A DNA stretch of 64,000 nucleotides from Margaritifera margaritifera (Eukaryota; Mollusca; Bivalvia; Unionida; Margaritiferidae), in the NCBI GenBank assembly GCA_029931535.1, contig JAQPZY010001660.1, positions 7,428,592 to 7,492,591 of the forward strand, in the 5' to 3' direction. Below, in pieces: positions 1 through 12,206 of this stretch. The first letter of the stretch is position 1, and each line of letters begins with the position of its first letter. The notes under the pieces are model-generated. The model saw nothing but the letters and a program-made list of their open reading frames with translations. It had not been told where the DNA came from and made no database searches. Made by a program: the position numbers and the translations under genes.

Positions 1-96
1 TATAATACAATTTGAATTTAAAGCTTGTGCCTTAAACCCCAAAAGTCTTTTTTTAACCTCTCCTGTATGCTGCACATTTGGATGTTCCGATGAACA

Positions 97-220
97 ATGT
101 GTGCTTTTCAAATACGCAAATTAATTTTGTTAGCAGATTTCTTCAAAACAGATGTACAAATAGTTTCGATAACTACCAACTCGCAGGAGGTTCATAATAA
201 AATATTGCAAGTGCCAGAAA
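97..220. other. Left-edge non-coding sequence
   Basis: AT-rich sequence before the first microsatellite. The only open frame runs into the CT repeat and encodes a Ser-Leu repeat, so it is not a gene. Nothing recognisable was seen. Confidence 0.5.
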
Positions 221-221
221 A

Positions 222-281
<60 letters not shown>
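221..281. repeat. (CT)n microsatellite
   Basis: About 60 bp of CT dinucleotides, interrupted twice by GTCT. It directly abuts a tRNA-like sequence on its right. Confidence 0.95.
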
Positions 282-353
282 CGATCTGCGATGGCTCAGT
301 GGTTAGTGTGTCAGACTCTCGATCAGAAATGTCCGGGTTCGAATCTTACCTTT
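282..353 (+). mobile_element. tRNA-derived SINE head (A and B boxes)
   Basis: This segment contains a Pol III A-box-like motif (TGGCTCAGTGG, 292-302) and a B-box-like motif (GGTTCGAATC, 336-345) at tRNA-like spacing. The region between the boxes does not fold into a convincing anticodon arm, and no complementary acceptor stem closes the structure. It is therefore better read as the tRNA-related 5' end of a SINE than as a working tRNA gene. The tail beyond about 353 was not recognised. Confidence 0.6.
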
Positions 354-701
354 GGAACAGCCCAGGCCTTGTATTTTCGAAACTCGAACTCAAGCTCAAA
401 ACCCCGAATTCCGATATCATACTAAGGGTGTATATACGTCATGGAAATTTAGCAGCCGAAGAGAAGGACCCAAGTTAATAAAACTTTCACAGTTCTATGA
501 TTCAAGCTTTAGTATAATTAGTATAATTAAAATGAAAGACTGTCAAAGTTTTGGGACTTTGAAATTGAGCTAGAGATTCTTCCTCTGAAAGTTTACAGAA
601 TACGGAGCCTGGTCGGCTACCGTTGTGTGTCGTAGGGCAAGGCACATTACTCTAGTTGTTTCGGTACGATGCAACCTGCCTGTGTTGCTGTGCCGTAATA
701 C

Positions 702-787
702 TCTCCCATCTTCACACTTCCACCCCCACCTCTCCCATCTACACACTTCCACCCCCACCTCTCCCATCTATACACTTCCAACCCCCC

Positions 788-788
<1 letters not shown>
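702..788. repeat. 29-bp tandem repeat, 3 copies
   Basis: Pyrimidine-rich units starting TCTCCCATCT at 702, 731 and 760, running directly into the following CT microsatellite. Confidence 0.85.

Positions 789-857
<69 letters not shown>
789..857. repeat. (CT)n microsatellite
   Basis: About 69 bp of uninterrupted CT dinucleotides. Open frames on both strands here are Ser-Leu or Arg-Glu shadows of the repeat. Confidence 0.95.
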
Positions 858-859
<2 letters not shown>

Positions 860-1236
860 GTAAGGATATTTGCAAAATTTTCATTTGAAAAAGGCGCAAC
901 CTCTAAGGCAAATAACGGATGTCTGTTGTTATTAATATATCCCATAAGTTGATGATTCATTTGCTGGTTCGAGTATCATGCAAACTTGTTAAAGGTTGGA
1001 GTGATTGCACTATTATCTCTCGGAGCCGTCTCACTTTGTCCAAATGCAAGAAGTATTCTTTAAAGGGGCATATATAATATATAGATTTATCTATTAAATG
1101 AAAAACACCATATTCATCCATCATCTTAAAATTAAAGTAAAGACGACTCGGTAAAAAAAAAGGATTCCTTTGCCAGCGATAAAACTGAATGCCGCATTCA
1201 TTAGTTATATTTAGTAAACATTTTTTCTTATCAAAG

Positions 1237-1518
1237 TGATGTATGGACGGTACTGGCTAATTAATATTCATAATATTAAACGGACAAGTGTGTCATGTAT
1301 GGACGGCAGTGGCTAATTAATATTCATAATATTAAATGGATAAGTGTGTGATGTATGGACGGCAGTGGCTAATTAATATTCATAATATTAAATGGACAAG
1401 TGTGTGATGTATGGACGGCAGTGGCTAATTAATATTCATAATATTAAATGGACAAGTGTGTGATGTATGGACGGCAGTTGCTAATTAATATTCATAATAT
1501 TAAATGGACAAGTGTGTA
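1237..1518. repeat. 56-bp minisatellite, 5 copies
   Basis: The motif GTATGGACGG recurs at 1241, 1297, 1353, 1409 and 1465, an exact 56-bp period. Each unit carries an AT-rich block with TTAATATTCATAATATTAA. Units differ by only a few substitutions, so the expansion is young. No open frame is maintained. Confidence 0.95.
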
Positions 1519-1786
1519 ATAGTAGAGTTCGTTTGTGTTATAAAATAATCATGAATAAATTTGTACGGTGTATGTATTTAAGCCGACCTAGTTAGGTTTT
1601 TACAACAAACGAATCAGATTTTTTGTCAACCTATGGCTTTCTGTATGACAAGTGGCATTAATTACGTCTGGGAAAGGGACAGCAAACCAAAGTGCGACTT
1701 AAATAGTGCCAGATCTGTCCTCTGTCAATGTCTCAGTAGATTGGGGTCTACGATTTTCGCTTCAAATAAATAATAAGTATAACTAA

Positions 1787-1854
1787 CAGCATAGACTCAG
1801 ATCTACCGGCGCATTATTCTCCGCATTATACTCCGTCAGATCTGGGTCTATGCT
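1787..1854. repeat. Palindromic hairpin element, copy 1
   Basis: Left arm 1787-1809 and right arm about 1832-1854 are near-perfect reverse complements, matching at about 20 of 23 positions. The core is AGATCT plus CCGGCGCATTAT. Two more copies with the same core but different outer stems lie at 23776-23925. Such short self-complementary elements could be a MITE-like family or hairpins formed by template switching; no transposase is visible. Confidence 0.7.
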
Positions 1855-1978
1855 GATCGAAGTTGGATGCGCGCCACACCAGGATACAACGGTATAAATA
1901 CCGTAATGAGGCTGCTCAGTTTTGTATCTACAACTAGGTTAAGTTCCTATTTTCCTTTGGATAAGGCATAATTATACT

Positions 1979-2200
1979 GGGGGGGGGGGGGGCAAAGCCA
2001 GCGGCCCCCCACCCCACTCCCAAAGGTCCAAAATATGAGCGCGAAACAAAACGGAACATTTAATACAATAAGTTTTCTTTACAGTTTACAGTTAGTTAAA
2101 ATTATGCTCTGCACACGCTCAAAATGCGCTTCCTGTCAGGGGTTCCGCCCATAAATCCCTTGTCAACTTGTTTAGGCGCCCCCCCCCCCCCCCCTCAACG
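1979..2200 (+). repeat. GC-run dispersed repeat, copy 1
   Basis: A G run (1979-1992) opens the copy and a C run (about 2178-2194) closes it. Between them lies a segment with GTTAAAATTATGC, then AAAATGCGCTTCC, then AACTTGTTTAGGCG. The same order of motifs recurs at 14352-14540 and 14640-14905. It is a dispersed, probably transposon-derived family that I cannot name. Confidence 0.6.
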
Positions 2201-2423
2201 ATATTTTTACATTTTTCGAACTTTACCTTTCGTTGACACTACAGAGCCACTTTGTGCTGAGGTGCCGTAAAACATTACAACATACATACTGTTTCAGAAC
2301 ATTTTTTTTTTTTAAATTTTACCTTTGGCTATTACTGTTCTATTCCGAGACAGTGCAACATCCACACAATTGAAGTGAGAAAAAGAGCAACACGCACACA
2401 GCTGAAGTGCGGAAAAGAGCGAC

Positions 2424-2598
2424 ATGGTTTGGTTTGGCAAGGTACAGCAACACAAGTAGGTTATTTAGTGCCGAGGCAATTGAAGTGCCTTGTCCAAGGA
2501 CACACCACGTGAACTGACCTGGGCTGATCCAATGGAAGAACTAGAACCTGCACCCTTTCGGTCAGAAGTCCAGCACGTTGACCACTGAGCCACAGCTT
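2424..2598 (-). mobile_element. tRNA-derived SINE, minus strand
   Basis: Read on the minus strand, it begins with a tRNA-like head (GTGGCTCAGTGGTCAACGTG with a GCAGGTTCTAGTTC B box) and is followed by a central core with GTGTGTCCTTGGACAAGGCA. The same core follows different tRNA heads in the copies at 7344, 21642 and 25246. The tail is AT-rich and unassigned. Confidence 0.7.
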
Positions 2599-2689
2599 AT
2601 CTTAACTGATACGTGATATTACAGTCAGAGTTTTACATATCATTTATAGTACGTGTCTCTTTTCAGAAGATATACGAGTAGAATAGTGT

Positions 2690-2930
2690 GTCACTCTGGG
2701 GACAAAAATGTAATTCTGGGGATATTGGGAATATAACGTTACGTCTCCATTTTGAAAATGTGTCACTCTGGGGATAAGGGGAATTTAACATTAGTCCATA
2801 GGTTTAACATTGAAATGGCACTTTAGGGAAAAGGGAATATAACATTAGTCCTTAACATGACATTTCCTATTGTCCCCAGAAATTGTTTTGATTTTGAGTA
2901 AAAAAAATGTCACCCTGGGGACATTGGAAA
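2690..2930. repeat. Degenerate repeat with CTGGGGA motif
   Basis: Imperfect copies of GTCACTCTGGGGA followed by AATATAACRTTA occur several times at irregular spacing on the outer edge of the foldback's left arm. The units are too diverged to set a period by eye. Confidence 0.5.
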
Positions 2931-3579
2931 ACGTAATGTTACAAATATCCAGAGGTTAAACACACCCTTTGACTGACCAGCACCTACAACTACTAACCAG
3001 CTCCTACATATACTGACCAGCACCTATATCTACTCACCAGCACATACACCTACTGAGCAGCACCTACACCTACTGACCAACACACCGTCTTACTGACCAG
3101 CACCCACATTTACTGACCAACACAGTCTTACTGATCAGCACCCACATCTACTAACCAACACCTACGCCTACTAACCAATACAGTCATACTGACCAGCACC
3201 AACACCTACTGACCAGCACCCACGAATACTAACCAATACACTGTTACCGACCAGCACCCGCTCCTACAAACAGATGTGTAATGGTAGGATGTAAAGTTAG
3301 GGAGTAAAGTAATGAGGATTAACACCAAATTTGGACAGACAATCATTCACTATCACCATCCAGCACTCACCCTTTTACAAATCAAACAAAGAACAGAGGA
3401 AGAGAAGTCACTTGAACAGAATGCTGCCTAATGGTTACATGAATATATCCAAGATTCATACATAAAGCATTACCTATACCACAGATTATGTAGGCGGTGT
3501 ATGTAAATTTGCATATATCGTACTGATGTTATAAATAGCTATAATCAAGGGAATCAACTCATAATAACACTAAAGTGGA

Positions 3580-4300
3580 TGTGACTAAAGGTAATTCTAA
3601 AATTTGGAAGCTGCAATTTAGCGAAGACAAAAAAAAAAAAGGAACATTAAATTAAAATGACTAAAATTAAAAATAATACTAAAATTCTGAAACTAATACG
3701 GACTTTAGCGTAGAATAAAAAAAACATCCAGAACATTATATTACAAAATAAAGCCGTGGCTGAAGGTAATGAAAAAAAACCCAGATTAGATTCAAATGGC
3801 GAAATTGAAAGTAATACTAACATTCCGAAACTAATACGAACTTTAGTGAAAACTAATATAAATCCGGAATATTATAAATTAAAAAATATGGCTGAGACTA
3901 AAAGTAAAAATCAAAATAGAAAATAATACGGAACTTAGCAGAAACTACAAGATTCAGGGAACAAAGTTATAGCTCAGACTGAAAGTAATGCTAAAATTCC
4001 TTTTAAAAAACCGGAATTTAGCGGAGACTGAAAATGCCAGGGAAAAAATAATGTAAACATTATGACTTAGACTAAAAGTAGTACTAAAATTCCGAAAATG
4101 TCACGGACATCAGCGGAGAATTTTTAAAAAAATGTGCAAAGTATGGCCTAAATTAAAAGTAGTACTTAAATTCCAAAACTATGACTGAATTTAGCAGAGA
4201 CTGACAAACATCCGGAAAAAAACGATCGAGACTAAAAGTATATATTAATATTCCTAAAATAATACGGAATTTAGCAGACTAAAAAGAAATCCCCCCAAAA
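3580..4300. repeat. Degenerate ~100-bp tandem repeat, about 7 copies
   Basis: Blocks with the order GACTAAAAGTAATAC, AAAATTCCGAAA, TAATACGGAATTTAGC and GAGACT recur about every 100 bp with many substitutions and A-run length changes. The block lies inside the left arm of the foldback and has no counterpart in the right arm. Confidence 0.7.
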
Positions 4301-4735
4301 TGTAAAATTTGTAAAATGAAGTTTTACAAATTGTAATATAAAAACAAAATTTCAAACTTTAAACACTTACATAATTACATTTTTGTAAATTGCACAAGTA
4401 GGAAATTAACACGTTAAACAAATTATTCTGAATTTAGTAACAAAAATTGCAGACATTTTTAAATTGTGCAAAAAAATAAAAATTTTAAAACTAATTTGTA
4501 CTAATTGCAAAAGATATGTAAACCAAATTTAAAACGTATAAAAAAATAATAATTTTAGAAAATGTAAAAAATAATTTACAAATTAAACATTAAAAAAATT
4601 ACAAACATTATTTTTGGCTTGATAATATTGAGTAGTATTTCTATTTCTAGAAACCTCAGTGGTCGTGAAAAGGGCCGTTGGGGGTTAGCAAAGGTCTAAG
4701 CTGCTAACACGTGGTACACTCTTTTGATGCAACCT
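4301..4735. other. AT-rich spacer, no gene
   Basis: Extremely AT-rich DNA with many ACAAATTG-like words up to about 4620, then unique sequence. No open frame or structured repeat was recognised. Confidence 0.5.
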
Positions 4736-6612
4736 TTAGAGTGATGACGACCAATACCTAATGACCATCACCCACCTTGACTATCCAACACCCACACAAC
4801 AAAACGGACGAGAGAAAGGAGAGTTATGTGATGGCCACTAATCCACATAAATACAATCAACACACCTACCCTTACAAACAAAACAGATGAATAAATGGAG
4901 ATAGCTAAGGATCACTCACACCTACTTATAGACAAACAAACACACCCCCTTACTATCCATTACCCACACGCATGCATGTAAACTCATTTAAAAGGGGAGA
5001 GAGATATGTAGTTACTAACACTTTTTATTACAATTGAAGACAGGTTAGTTACTATCCAACACCACACACATACAAACTCATGTTAAATAGGATATATATT
5101 GTATAATTAAGCAGTACTATCACACATAATTACAATTTCAACACACATTATTCACAATCCAACACCTATACACTGACATACAAACTCATTTCTATAAGGT
5201 CATCTAAGACTTGACGTATGTATAAATGTGTGTTAGTAAACGTCACATGCACCCATTCTCCATCCTGATCTGTTTTTGTAAGGTGAGTATTAGATGATAA
5301 AAATATATATTTGTTTCCAAGGACGAGTGTTCGTGATCCAAGCCATTAAAAAAACTTACATCCACTTTCACATGACGTTGTATGTAGGTGTATAGATGCT
5401 GGATGGTAAATAACGTGTTTTGAATTGTAATTATATGCGATAGTACTACTTAACTATATAATCTCTACCCGATTTCACATGATTTTGTGTGTGGATAGTA
5501 AATAACCTTTCTTTAATTGTAATAATGAGTGATAGTAACTACATACCCTTTATCTCCTTTCTAATGAGTTTATATGCATATGTGTGGGTAATAGATAGTA
5601 AGGGTGTGTGTTTTTTTTGTCCATAAGTAGGTGTGAGTGACCCTTTATCTCCTTTTTAATGAGTTTATATGCATGTGTGTGGGTAATAGATAGTAAGGGA
5701 GGGTGGGGGGTGTCCATACGTAGGTGTGAATGACCTTCAATTATTCTCATTCCATCATAAGTTTTTTTGTAAGGGTTGTTTTTGGATTGCAATTATGAGC
5801 ATTAGTGATCATCACATAACTTCCCTTTGTCTCGTCCATTTTATTTGTATATGTGGATGCTGGATAGTTAAGGTGGGTGATGTGGGTCATTAGGTGTTAG
5901 TCGTCATGTAAAAATGAATAAGGTGGCAATTATCGTTACTTTACCCCCTAACTTTACATCCTACCCTTACACGTCTGTTTGTAGGTGTGGGTGCAGGTCA
6001 GTAGAACTGTGTATTGGTAAGTACGCGTGGGTGCTGTTCAGTAGGTGTGGATGCTGGTGAATAAGATTATGTATTGCTTAGTAGGCGTGGGTGTTGGTTA
6101 GTAGATATGTGTGCTGGTTAGTGGATGTGGCTGTTGGTCAGTATGTATATGTGCTGGTCAGTAGGTGTGGATACTGGTCAGTAGCACTGTGTATTGGTCA
6201 TTAAGCGTAGGTGCTGGTCAGTAGGTCAGTAGAGGTGTGTGTGATGGTCAGTTGGTGTATGTGCTGGTCAACAAATGTGGGTGCTGGTCAGTAACACTGT
6301 ATTAGTTAGCAAGTGGGGGTGCTGGTCAGTTAATCTGTATTGGTTAGCAAGCGTGGGTATTCGTTAGTAGATTTGGGTGCTGGTCAGTACGACTGTTGAT
6401 CAGTATTAGTGGGTACTAGTAAGTAAGACGCTTTGTTGGTCGGTAGGTTGGGTGATGGTCATTAGATGTATGTGCTGGTCAGTAGATGTGGGTACTAGTC
6501 AGTTGCACTGTGTATTGGTTAGTAAGCGTGGGTGCTGGTCAGTAGACGTGTGTGATGGTCAGTTGTCGTATGTGCTGGTCAGTAGATGTGGGTGCTGGTC
6601 AGTAACTTACGA

Positions 6613-7343
6613 CCATCCAACCATGTCGCATTTCTGACGGACACTTCTATACAAATTAAGCTATAGCCGGAGCAGAGATAACCTAGTCTATTCAGCAAAG
6701 CACGTGATATAAACTTAAAGTATTTTATTTTGACACTTACGTATCAACATGTATTAATCTAAGTAAATATAATAAAGATTTCACGAAAAACTGGTTGGAA
6801 AATTTAGCAGTTACGACTATTTGAATTTGTATGCGATATATAGTGACAATCAGATAGGTGGCGGACATTACACCTAAGATTTATTTTGGCGCTCTAACCA
6901 AAGATGTTTACGGAAGCATGGTAGGGACATCAGTGAAAAGAAAAAAAATTATATCGTGGCCACGAGATAATATTTTCTTTTACTGATTGTGCCTTCCGTG
7001 TTACCGTGGGTGTTTGTTCCTACCGAGCATTATTAAACCAGACACGTGGTTTTGTTCACACGCGAAAATGGCTATTGAGGAACAAAATGGCAGCCTCCTG
7101 TTTTTACCGTCTTGCTGCTATCGAACTGAGTCTAAAACTCGGTTACAGTTCGGTCGGAACAACGTGATCACAAGACCATAAACAAGATCGCACAAACAAT
7201 TTAACCGATGATCAAAGTCAAATATGTTCCTGGTCAGAGCACCCTCAAAACATAACCCGGAATGTCCGACAAGCTTTCAGTGTGTTGGTATTTACGTAAT
7301 GCCCCACACTTTTGTCATCATCAATATTGGTCGGCGATTCATA
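6613..7343. other. Intergenic stretch, nothing recognised
   Basis: It lies between the foldback and a SINE. A 64-residue open frame (6987-7181) has no recognisable motif and shows no splice or codon evidence. No repeat was seen. Confidence 0.4.
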
Positions 7344-7516
7344 GGTATGGGACTCTGTAGAGCGTCGGACTCGTAATCCAAGGGTCGCGGGTTTGATACC
7401 AGTCCAGGCCAGCCCAAGTTGGCTGCCGCGGTGTGTCCTTGGGAAAGGCTCCTAGCTCCCATTTCCTCAGCGTGATATAGCCAATAATAGGTTAAAAGTG
7501 TCATTAAAAACAACAA
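7344..7516 (+). mobile_element. tRNA-derived SINE, plus strand
   Basis: The tRNA-like head has a B box (GGGTTTGATACC) near 7391-7402. It is followed by the shared core GTGTGTCCTTGGGAAAGGCT (about 7431-7450) and then CTCCCATTTCCTCAGCGTGA. The tail contains CCAATAATAGGTTAAAAGTG and ends in an A/C-rich stretch. The minus-strand copies at 21642 and 25246 share the same head-core-tail order, so the element is full length or nearly so. Confidence 0.75.
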
Positions 7517-9368
7517 CATAAACGATCATAGGTATGGGTATATGTTAGATTTTGATATATGGCGATAGGTTAATTCTCTGTCACAGCAGACTAGTTTTGG
7601 GTTACATCGCCTATACACACCTAACTATATGTACATTGAACTAAAATGGACTTGGCCGGAGTGAATTTGCAACCATCATGTCACATTTTACCGCTTCTAC
7701 TAGGGCAAGTATTATACAAATTCTCGTGCAAAGCCAGTCCATTTTTGGTGTCATATTGCCAATATACACATAACTATATGTACGTGGCACTAAACAATAC
7801 GGGGTTGGCGCGAACTAGCTGATTACTTCTACTGGGCGACGTATACAGTTAACTATTGCTGGTGTTTTGAAACAGACATTTGGGTCTGAAAAGTTTCAAA
7901 CGGACTAGAAAGCTCTTTGTTTTGAATATCATAAAAAAAATACTGCCTGTGTAAATATTTTGTTATGACCAAAATATTTTAAAGAAGTTTTATTTGTCTC
8001 TAAAATCTCTGAAAAGCAGGTTATGGATTAATGCGATATTACCGTGTATGTAACTGATATGCACTATTTGTAACCGCAAAGGTGCAAGAACATGAAGTCG
8101 TTTTTCGTGTGTCAATTTATTGTCAGCGAGAATGTGTCAAGTAAACAAAAATTGTAGATACCGTTTGTCACTGTCAGAGTGTGTGTACCGTACACTTCAC
8201 TCTAGTAATGGACCTATATTAATGTTGAAAACCCATTATGTAGTTAGATGGACAACCATTATCATTGTCCACATTAAATTTCATGTTAATCGATTTTGAC
8301 TCAGAATTTTCAGTGTTGAGCTTTCCAATTCACGATGTATATTCCCTCAACCTCCCTTGAGGTCTTTAATTTGTGTGAACATCTTTCTTTCCCACCGCTT
8401 GGTCTGACCTGGTTAAAAATTGCTGTTGACAAGTGAAACCGCGGCAAACAAATTGCTGCTGATGTCGTTGACTTGTTAAAGCTTTTTCAAACTGGATAAT
8501 GTAGCCACATCAAAGAAACTACTTGTGGGAGTATTTTAGATTATCACTTTGTGAAAACATGGACAAAAAGGCGGACATCAGCTGACAAATATTTCTCCCG
8601 CTTCTTCCAGCTGATTGGACCCCTACTCACCTTCTGTGAAAAATTGTCATATGTCCCAGGTCCCGGTGAGAAAATAAGCAAAGATTTTGGAATAAGATAA
8701 GATTTTGTGGCCAGGACACTGTTACTCTGATGACTAATGGTTTATAGATGTACTTCAATTTGTTGAGAGCGCCCTTTAGTTCTCTACTGTTTTATTAGGG
8801 CAACATCTTAGTTTTAGACATTTGTCCACAAGTTTTTTTTAAATATCTGTAAGGTAGAAATTTTAGAATAAGGAACTGTTCTTCACACAGATCTATCGTC
8901 AAGGTCTAATTGTCATGCTAAGTTTATTCCCAACTCAACGAAAACAATACAAGGGATACTCATCTTTGGGGGCTTCTTTCATGGCCAGATCTTTGAAGAA
9001 TTAGAAGTAAACTGGAAGAGGATCAGCGGTTGTCGTAAACAGGACAGTGGTGCTCTAAGGGATTACATTTTAACTACAATACGTCTGGTGCTTTGTCAAG
9101 AGCACAGCTATTATACAGTGCAAAACTAGTTTTTAACTAGCCTAAGCGCTTTCGACTCTAACTGAATCTTTATCATAGACAAACACAAAACAGAGACAAG
9201 ACAAACAATAGACACAAAAAGGGTTGAAATTACAAAAGTTTACATAATTATTTCTAGTATGGAATAATGAAAATGTTTGATGTTTCGTGTAGTTGGCTTC
9301 AACTTGATTGATAATGTTTATAAACTTGTTGATATTGACCTACAAAGGAAGGAGCCATAGCGCCATTT

Positions 9369-9371
<3 letters not shown>
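7517..9371. other. Intergenic stretch with a weak ~150-bp duplication
   Basis: Segments around 7590-7720 and 7745-7860 share ACACCTAACTATATGTAC-like and GCTTCTACTRGG words in the same order, suggesting an old tandem duplication. From 7860 to 9371 the sequence is AT-rich with no recognisable coding exon, RNA gene or repeat. Confidence 0.4.

Positions 9372-9439
<68 letters not shown>
9372..9439. repeat. (TA)n microsatellite
   Basis: About 68 bp of uninterrupted TA dinucleotides. Confidence 0.95.
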
Positions 9440-9441
<2 letters not shown>

Positions 9442-11307
9442 CACAAGCTGAATTATCCTTGCTGTTTCCAGTCAGACAAAATTGTGACACCAAAGTGAAC
9501 TCTTGAGATTTAGTATTATAGATGTCACTTTCACTTACTACTTTGTGCATATCTTACTTAAACAGTTATGATTTTAAAGTATGTGACTCAGGCAGGTCCA
9601 TTTAGTTACATGCAAAGGACTTCATAACAAGCAACGCATTTTGCACAGTTTGAGAGGTAAAAAGGACAACCCAGAACATCAGTGGATATTTTTTGTCTTC
9701 TAGAGAAATCTTTCTCTTGTATTCTTCTCATTAATCTGATTAAAAAATTGTTTTACATTATTACTGATCGAAAAGAAAGGAATTTAATATAGTGCACTCT
9801 GTCCTATGTATTTACATTCTCACATCGATAGAATGTTGATTTTGACCCTCACTAGTGAAAAGCAAAAAGAAAAGAAAATCACCACATTTTGTGCTATTGA
9901 GTATATCCCTAAATGGTATTTGCGATATGTATTTCTGGAAAAAAGAAAGTGGACACGTAATTTAATGACAAGTCTATGGAGTCATATTTTCCTACATGAC
10001 TTCATGTGTTGAGAGGACATGTCTGTGTTCTTCAGTATAAGTGCTTCACAGAGTGATAAAGATGAGAAATTTGTATCAAAATAGATAAGTGTATTGGCAT
10101 GATTAAAAGATCATTAATATACCATATTAACAAACGCTACTTTGGTAGAAAAAGCGTTCGTGTCCTTCACTCTATCACTGTCCCCTAGACTGATGACCAG
10201 GACATTTTTGGTATCCCTGTCAGATTTACATTTTATCATATAAGACAGCGTCAATCAAACTTGAGACAGTCAAGTAATTTATTTCGTATGTCACACATGT
10301 GATTTATCACCTAACATAGCAACATAGCATGTTACTGAGTAAGGCAGGCTCTGCAGTTATGCGATCATTAGTCTCAAATTAATTTTCATTACACATAAAG
10401 TTTATCAATTTCGTTGGGGAAAAAATGCAAGCAACTCTTGGCATATCATTTTAATCAATTCGTTTCGTGCATTTAATAGCATGTATCATGATATATACAG
10501 TTTATGTGACATCCTCGATTAATGCACGGTGTTAATCTGAAGAAACATATGATCAATTCTATTCATCTTTCTGTCTGTCAAACTGCAACTTTCAACGTGC
10601 AAAGACACCCTCACCATCGTACGTCACGTGCATGTGGAATACTTCGGGTTTTTTGCCAGTGACTTTATGTGTCAATCAATGCAGCAATTAGTAGAAGTGT
10701 TTCATAAAATCAGACAGGACAACCAGACGAGATAAAATCAGAGCCATTCAGATAGGACAACCAGACGAGATAAAAGCTGCAACATCAGTCTCTTTGATGC
10801 ACTACATCGTTTCCAGTGAATATTGCTTATAGGAAAATTACGGGCAAACACTTGCTTCGAATCAGACGCCACCACCTTGAAACAAAACACACGCACGATT
10901 TGAGGTAAGTTTTTGCCTATAATTTTGCTCTAAGACACAAAAGAACCAGCTATTAATCAAAGCTAGTTTTCTGAGAGGCCCTGATTTAAAATACTTCGAC
11001 CAATTTTTGTTTAATCAATTAAGATTTAAACGTAATGCAGAAAAGCCAGAAGTGATCCGAAATACCCCGAATGTATAATGATGAGACTGGAAAATGTTCA
11101 GTGATTATCAATCTTTTGTTCTTATTTAAACGAAAATTCTATTTGGTGATGAAAAAGTTGCATACTAGTTTCCTCCAACAAAAAAAACTCACTGATCTAC
11201 TTTAAGATTTAGTATGGAGCACGCAAAGCACAGAACATAAATGGCAATGTTCACCACTTTGTGAAGCCTCTCACTGTGCTCTATCTTTATATAAAGGATT
11301 TCTTTTT
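9440..11307. other. Intergenic or intronic stretch
   Basis: There is no recognisable protein-coding exon. A short duplication containing GGACAACCAGACGAGATAAA occurs at about 10718 and 10756. A strong splice-donor-like sequence (GAG|GTAAGT) sits at 10902-10910, about 130 bp after a GATAAAAGCT motif; this is discussed as a possible untranslated first exon. Confidence 0.4.
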
Positions 11308-11608
11308 GTCAAATAGAATCAGTCCTTGCCATAATAAGAACTGTGTCAAATAGAATCAGTCCTTGCCATAATAAGAACTGTGTCAAATAGAATCAGTCCT
11401 TGCCATAATAAGAACTGTGTCAAACAGAATCCGTCCTTGCCATAATAAGAACTGTGTCAGATATAATCCGTCCTTGCCATGATAAGAACTGTGTCCAATA
11501 GAATCAGTCCTTGCCATAATAAGAACTGTGTCCAATAGAATCCATCCTTGCCATAATAAGAACTGTGTCAAATAGAATCAGTCCTTGTCATAATAAGAAC
11601 TGTGAGCT
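11308..11608. repeat. 37-bp minisatellite, 8 copies
   Basis: Units contain AATCAGTCCTTGCCATAATA, with the AGTCCTTGCC word at 11321, 11358 and so on, a 37-bp period. There are few substitutions between copies. A 62-residue minus-strand open frame is only a translation of the repeat. Confidence 0.95.
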
Positions 11609-11821
11609 TGAGTTTGAATTTGGTATGTCACGCTCAGTCGTGTCTTTTTAAAGGTAAAGTCCTTCATAAATGGTTGAGAAACAGGCTCAAATGTTTCACA
11701 TTGTCCACGCCCCATATAAGTATGAGACTAAATAAATTAGTCGGAAACTTAGTTTTCTGTCACACAAAACCATATGTTTTCTTTCTAGATGCATAAAAGG
11801 TGACAAGACTTACAAAATAAT

Positions 11822-12206
11822 GAGTCTCGAAAGATTCACTAGCTCAAAAAACAAAGAGTCTCGAAAGATTCACTAGCTCAATAAAACAAAGAGTCTCGAA
11901 AGATTCACTAGCTCAATAAAACAAAGAGTCGAGAAAGATTCAACAGCACAACAAAAAAAAACACGGAGTCGAGATAGATTCACTAGGTCAACAAAAACAA
12001 AGAGCCGAGAAAGATTCACTAGGACAACAAAAACAAAGAGTCGAGAAAGATTCACTAGGTCAACAAAAACAAAGAGTCGAGAAAGATTTACTAGGTCAAC
12101 AAAAACACGGAGTCGAGAAAGATTCACTAGGTCAACAAAAACAAAGAGTCGAGAAAGATTTACTAGGTCAACAAAAACAAAGAGTCTCAAAAGATTCGCC
12201 GGCTCA
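11822..12206. repeat. 36-bp minisatellite, about 11 copies
   Basis: Units have the order GAGTCGAGAAAGATTCACTA, then GGTCAACAAAAACAAA. The first starts at 11822 and the last at 12182, with some A-run variation between. Because 36 is a multiple of three, the minus strand shows a 12-residue peptide repeat, which is a by-product of the period. Confidence 0.95.

Larger units (their letters stand above)
2965..6612. mobile_element. Large imperfect foldback (inverted repeat) locus
   Basis: The left side is rich in ACTGACCAGCACC units (2975-3270) and the right side in their reverse complement, GGTGCTGGTCAGT (5990-6610). Beyond these short units, unique-looking stretches also pair: about 3285-3318 with 5938-5972, and 4743-4830 with 5810-5906. 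The arms flank a centre near 5215-5345. The left arm is interrupted by about 1.4 kb of AT-rich DNA (3320-4735). Long inverted repeats built from short subrepeats are typical of Foldback-type transposons; no transposase frame is seen, so a nonautonomous element or an inverted duplication are both possible. Confidence 0.6.

Noticed and set aside
282..353. Functional tRNA gene
   Set aside because: A and B boxes are present, but no closing acceptor stem or proper anticodon arm was found, so a SINE head is more likely.
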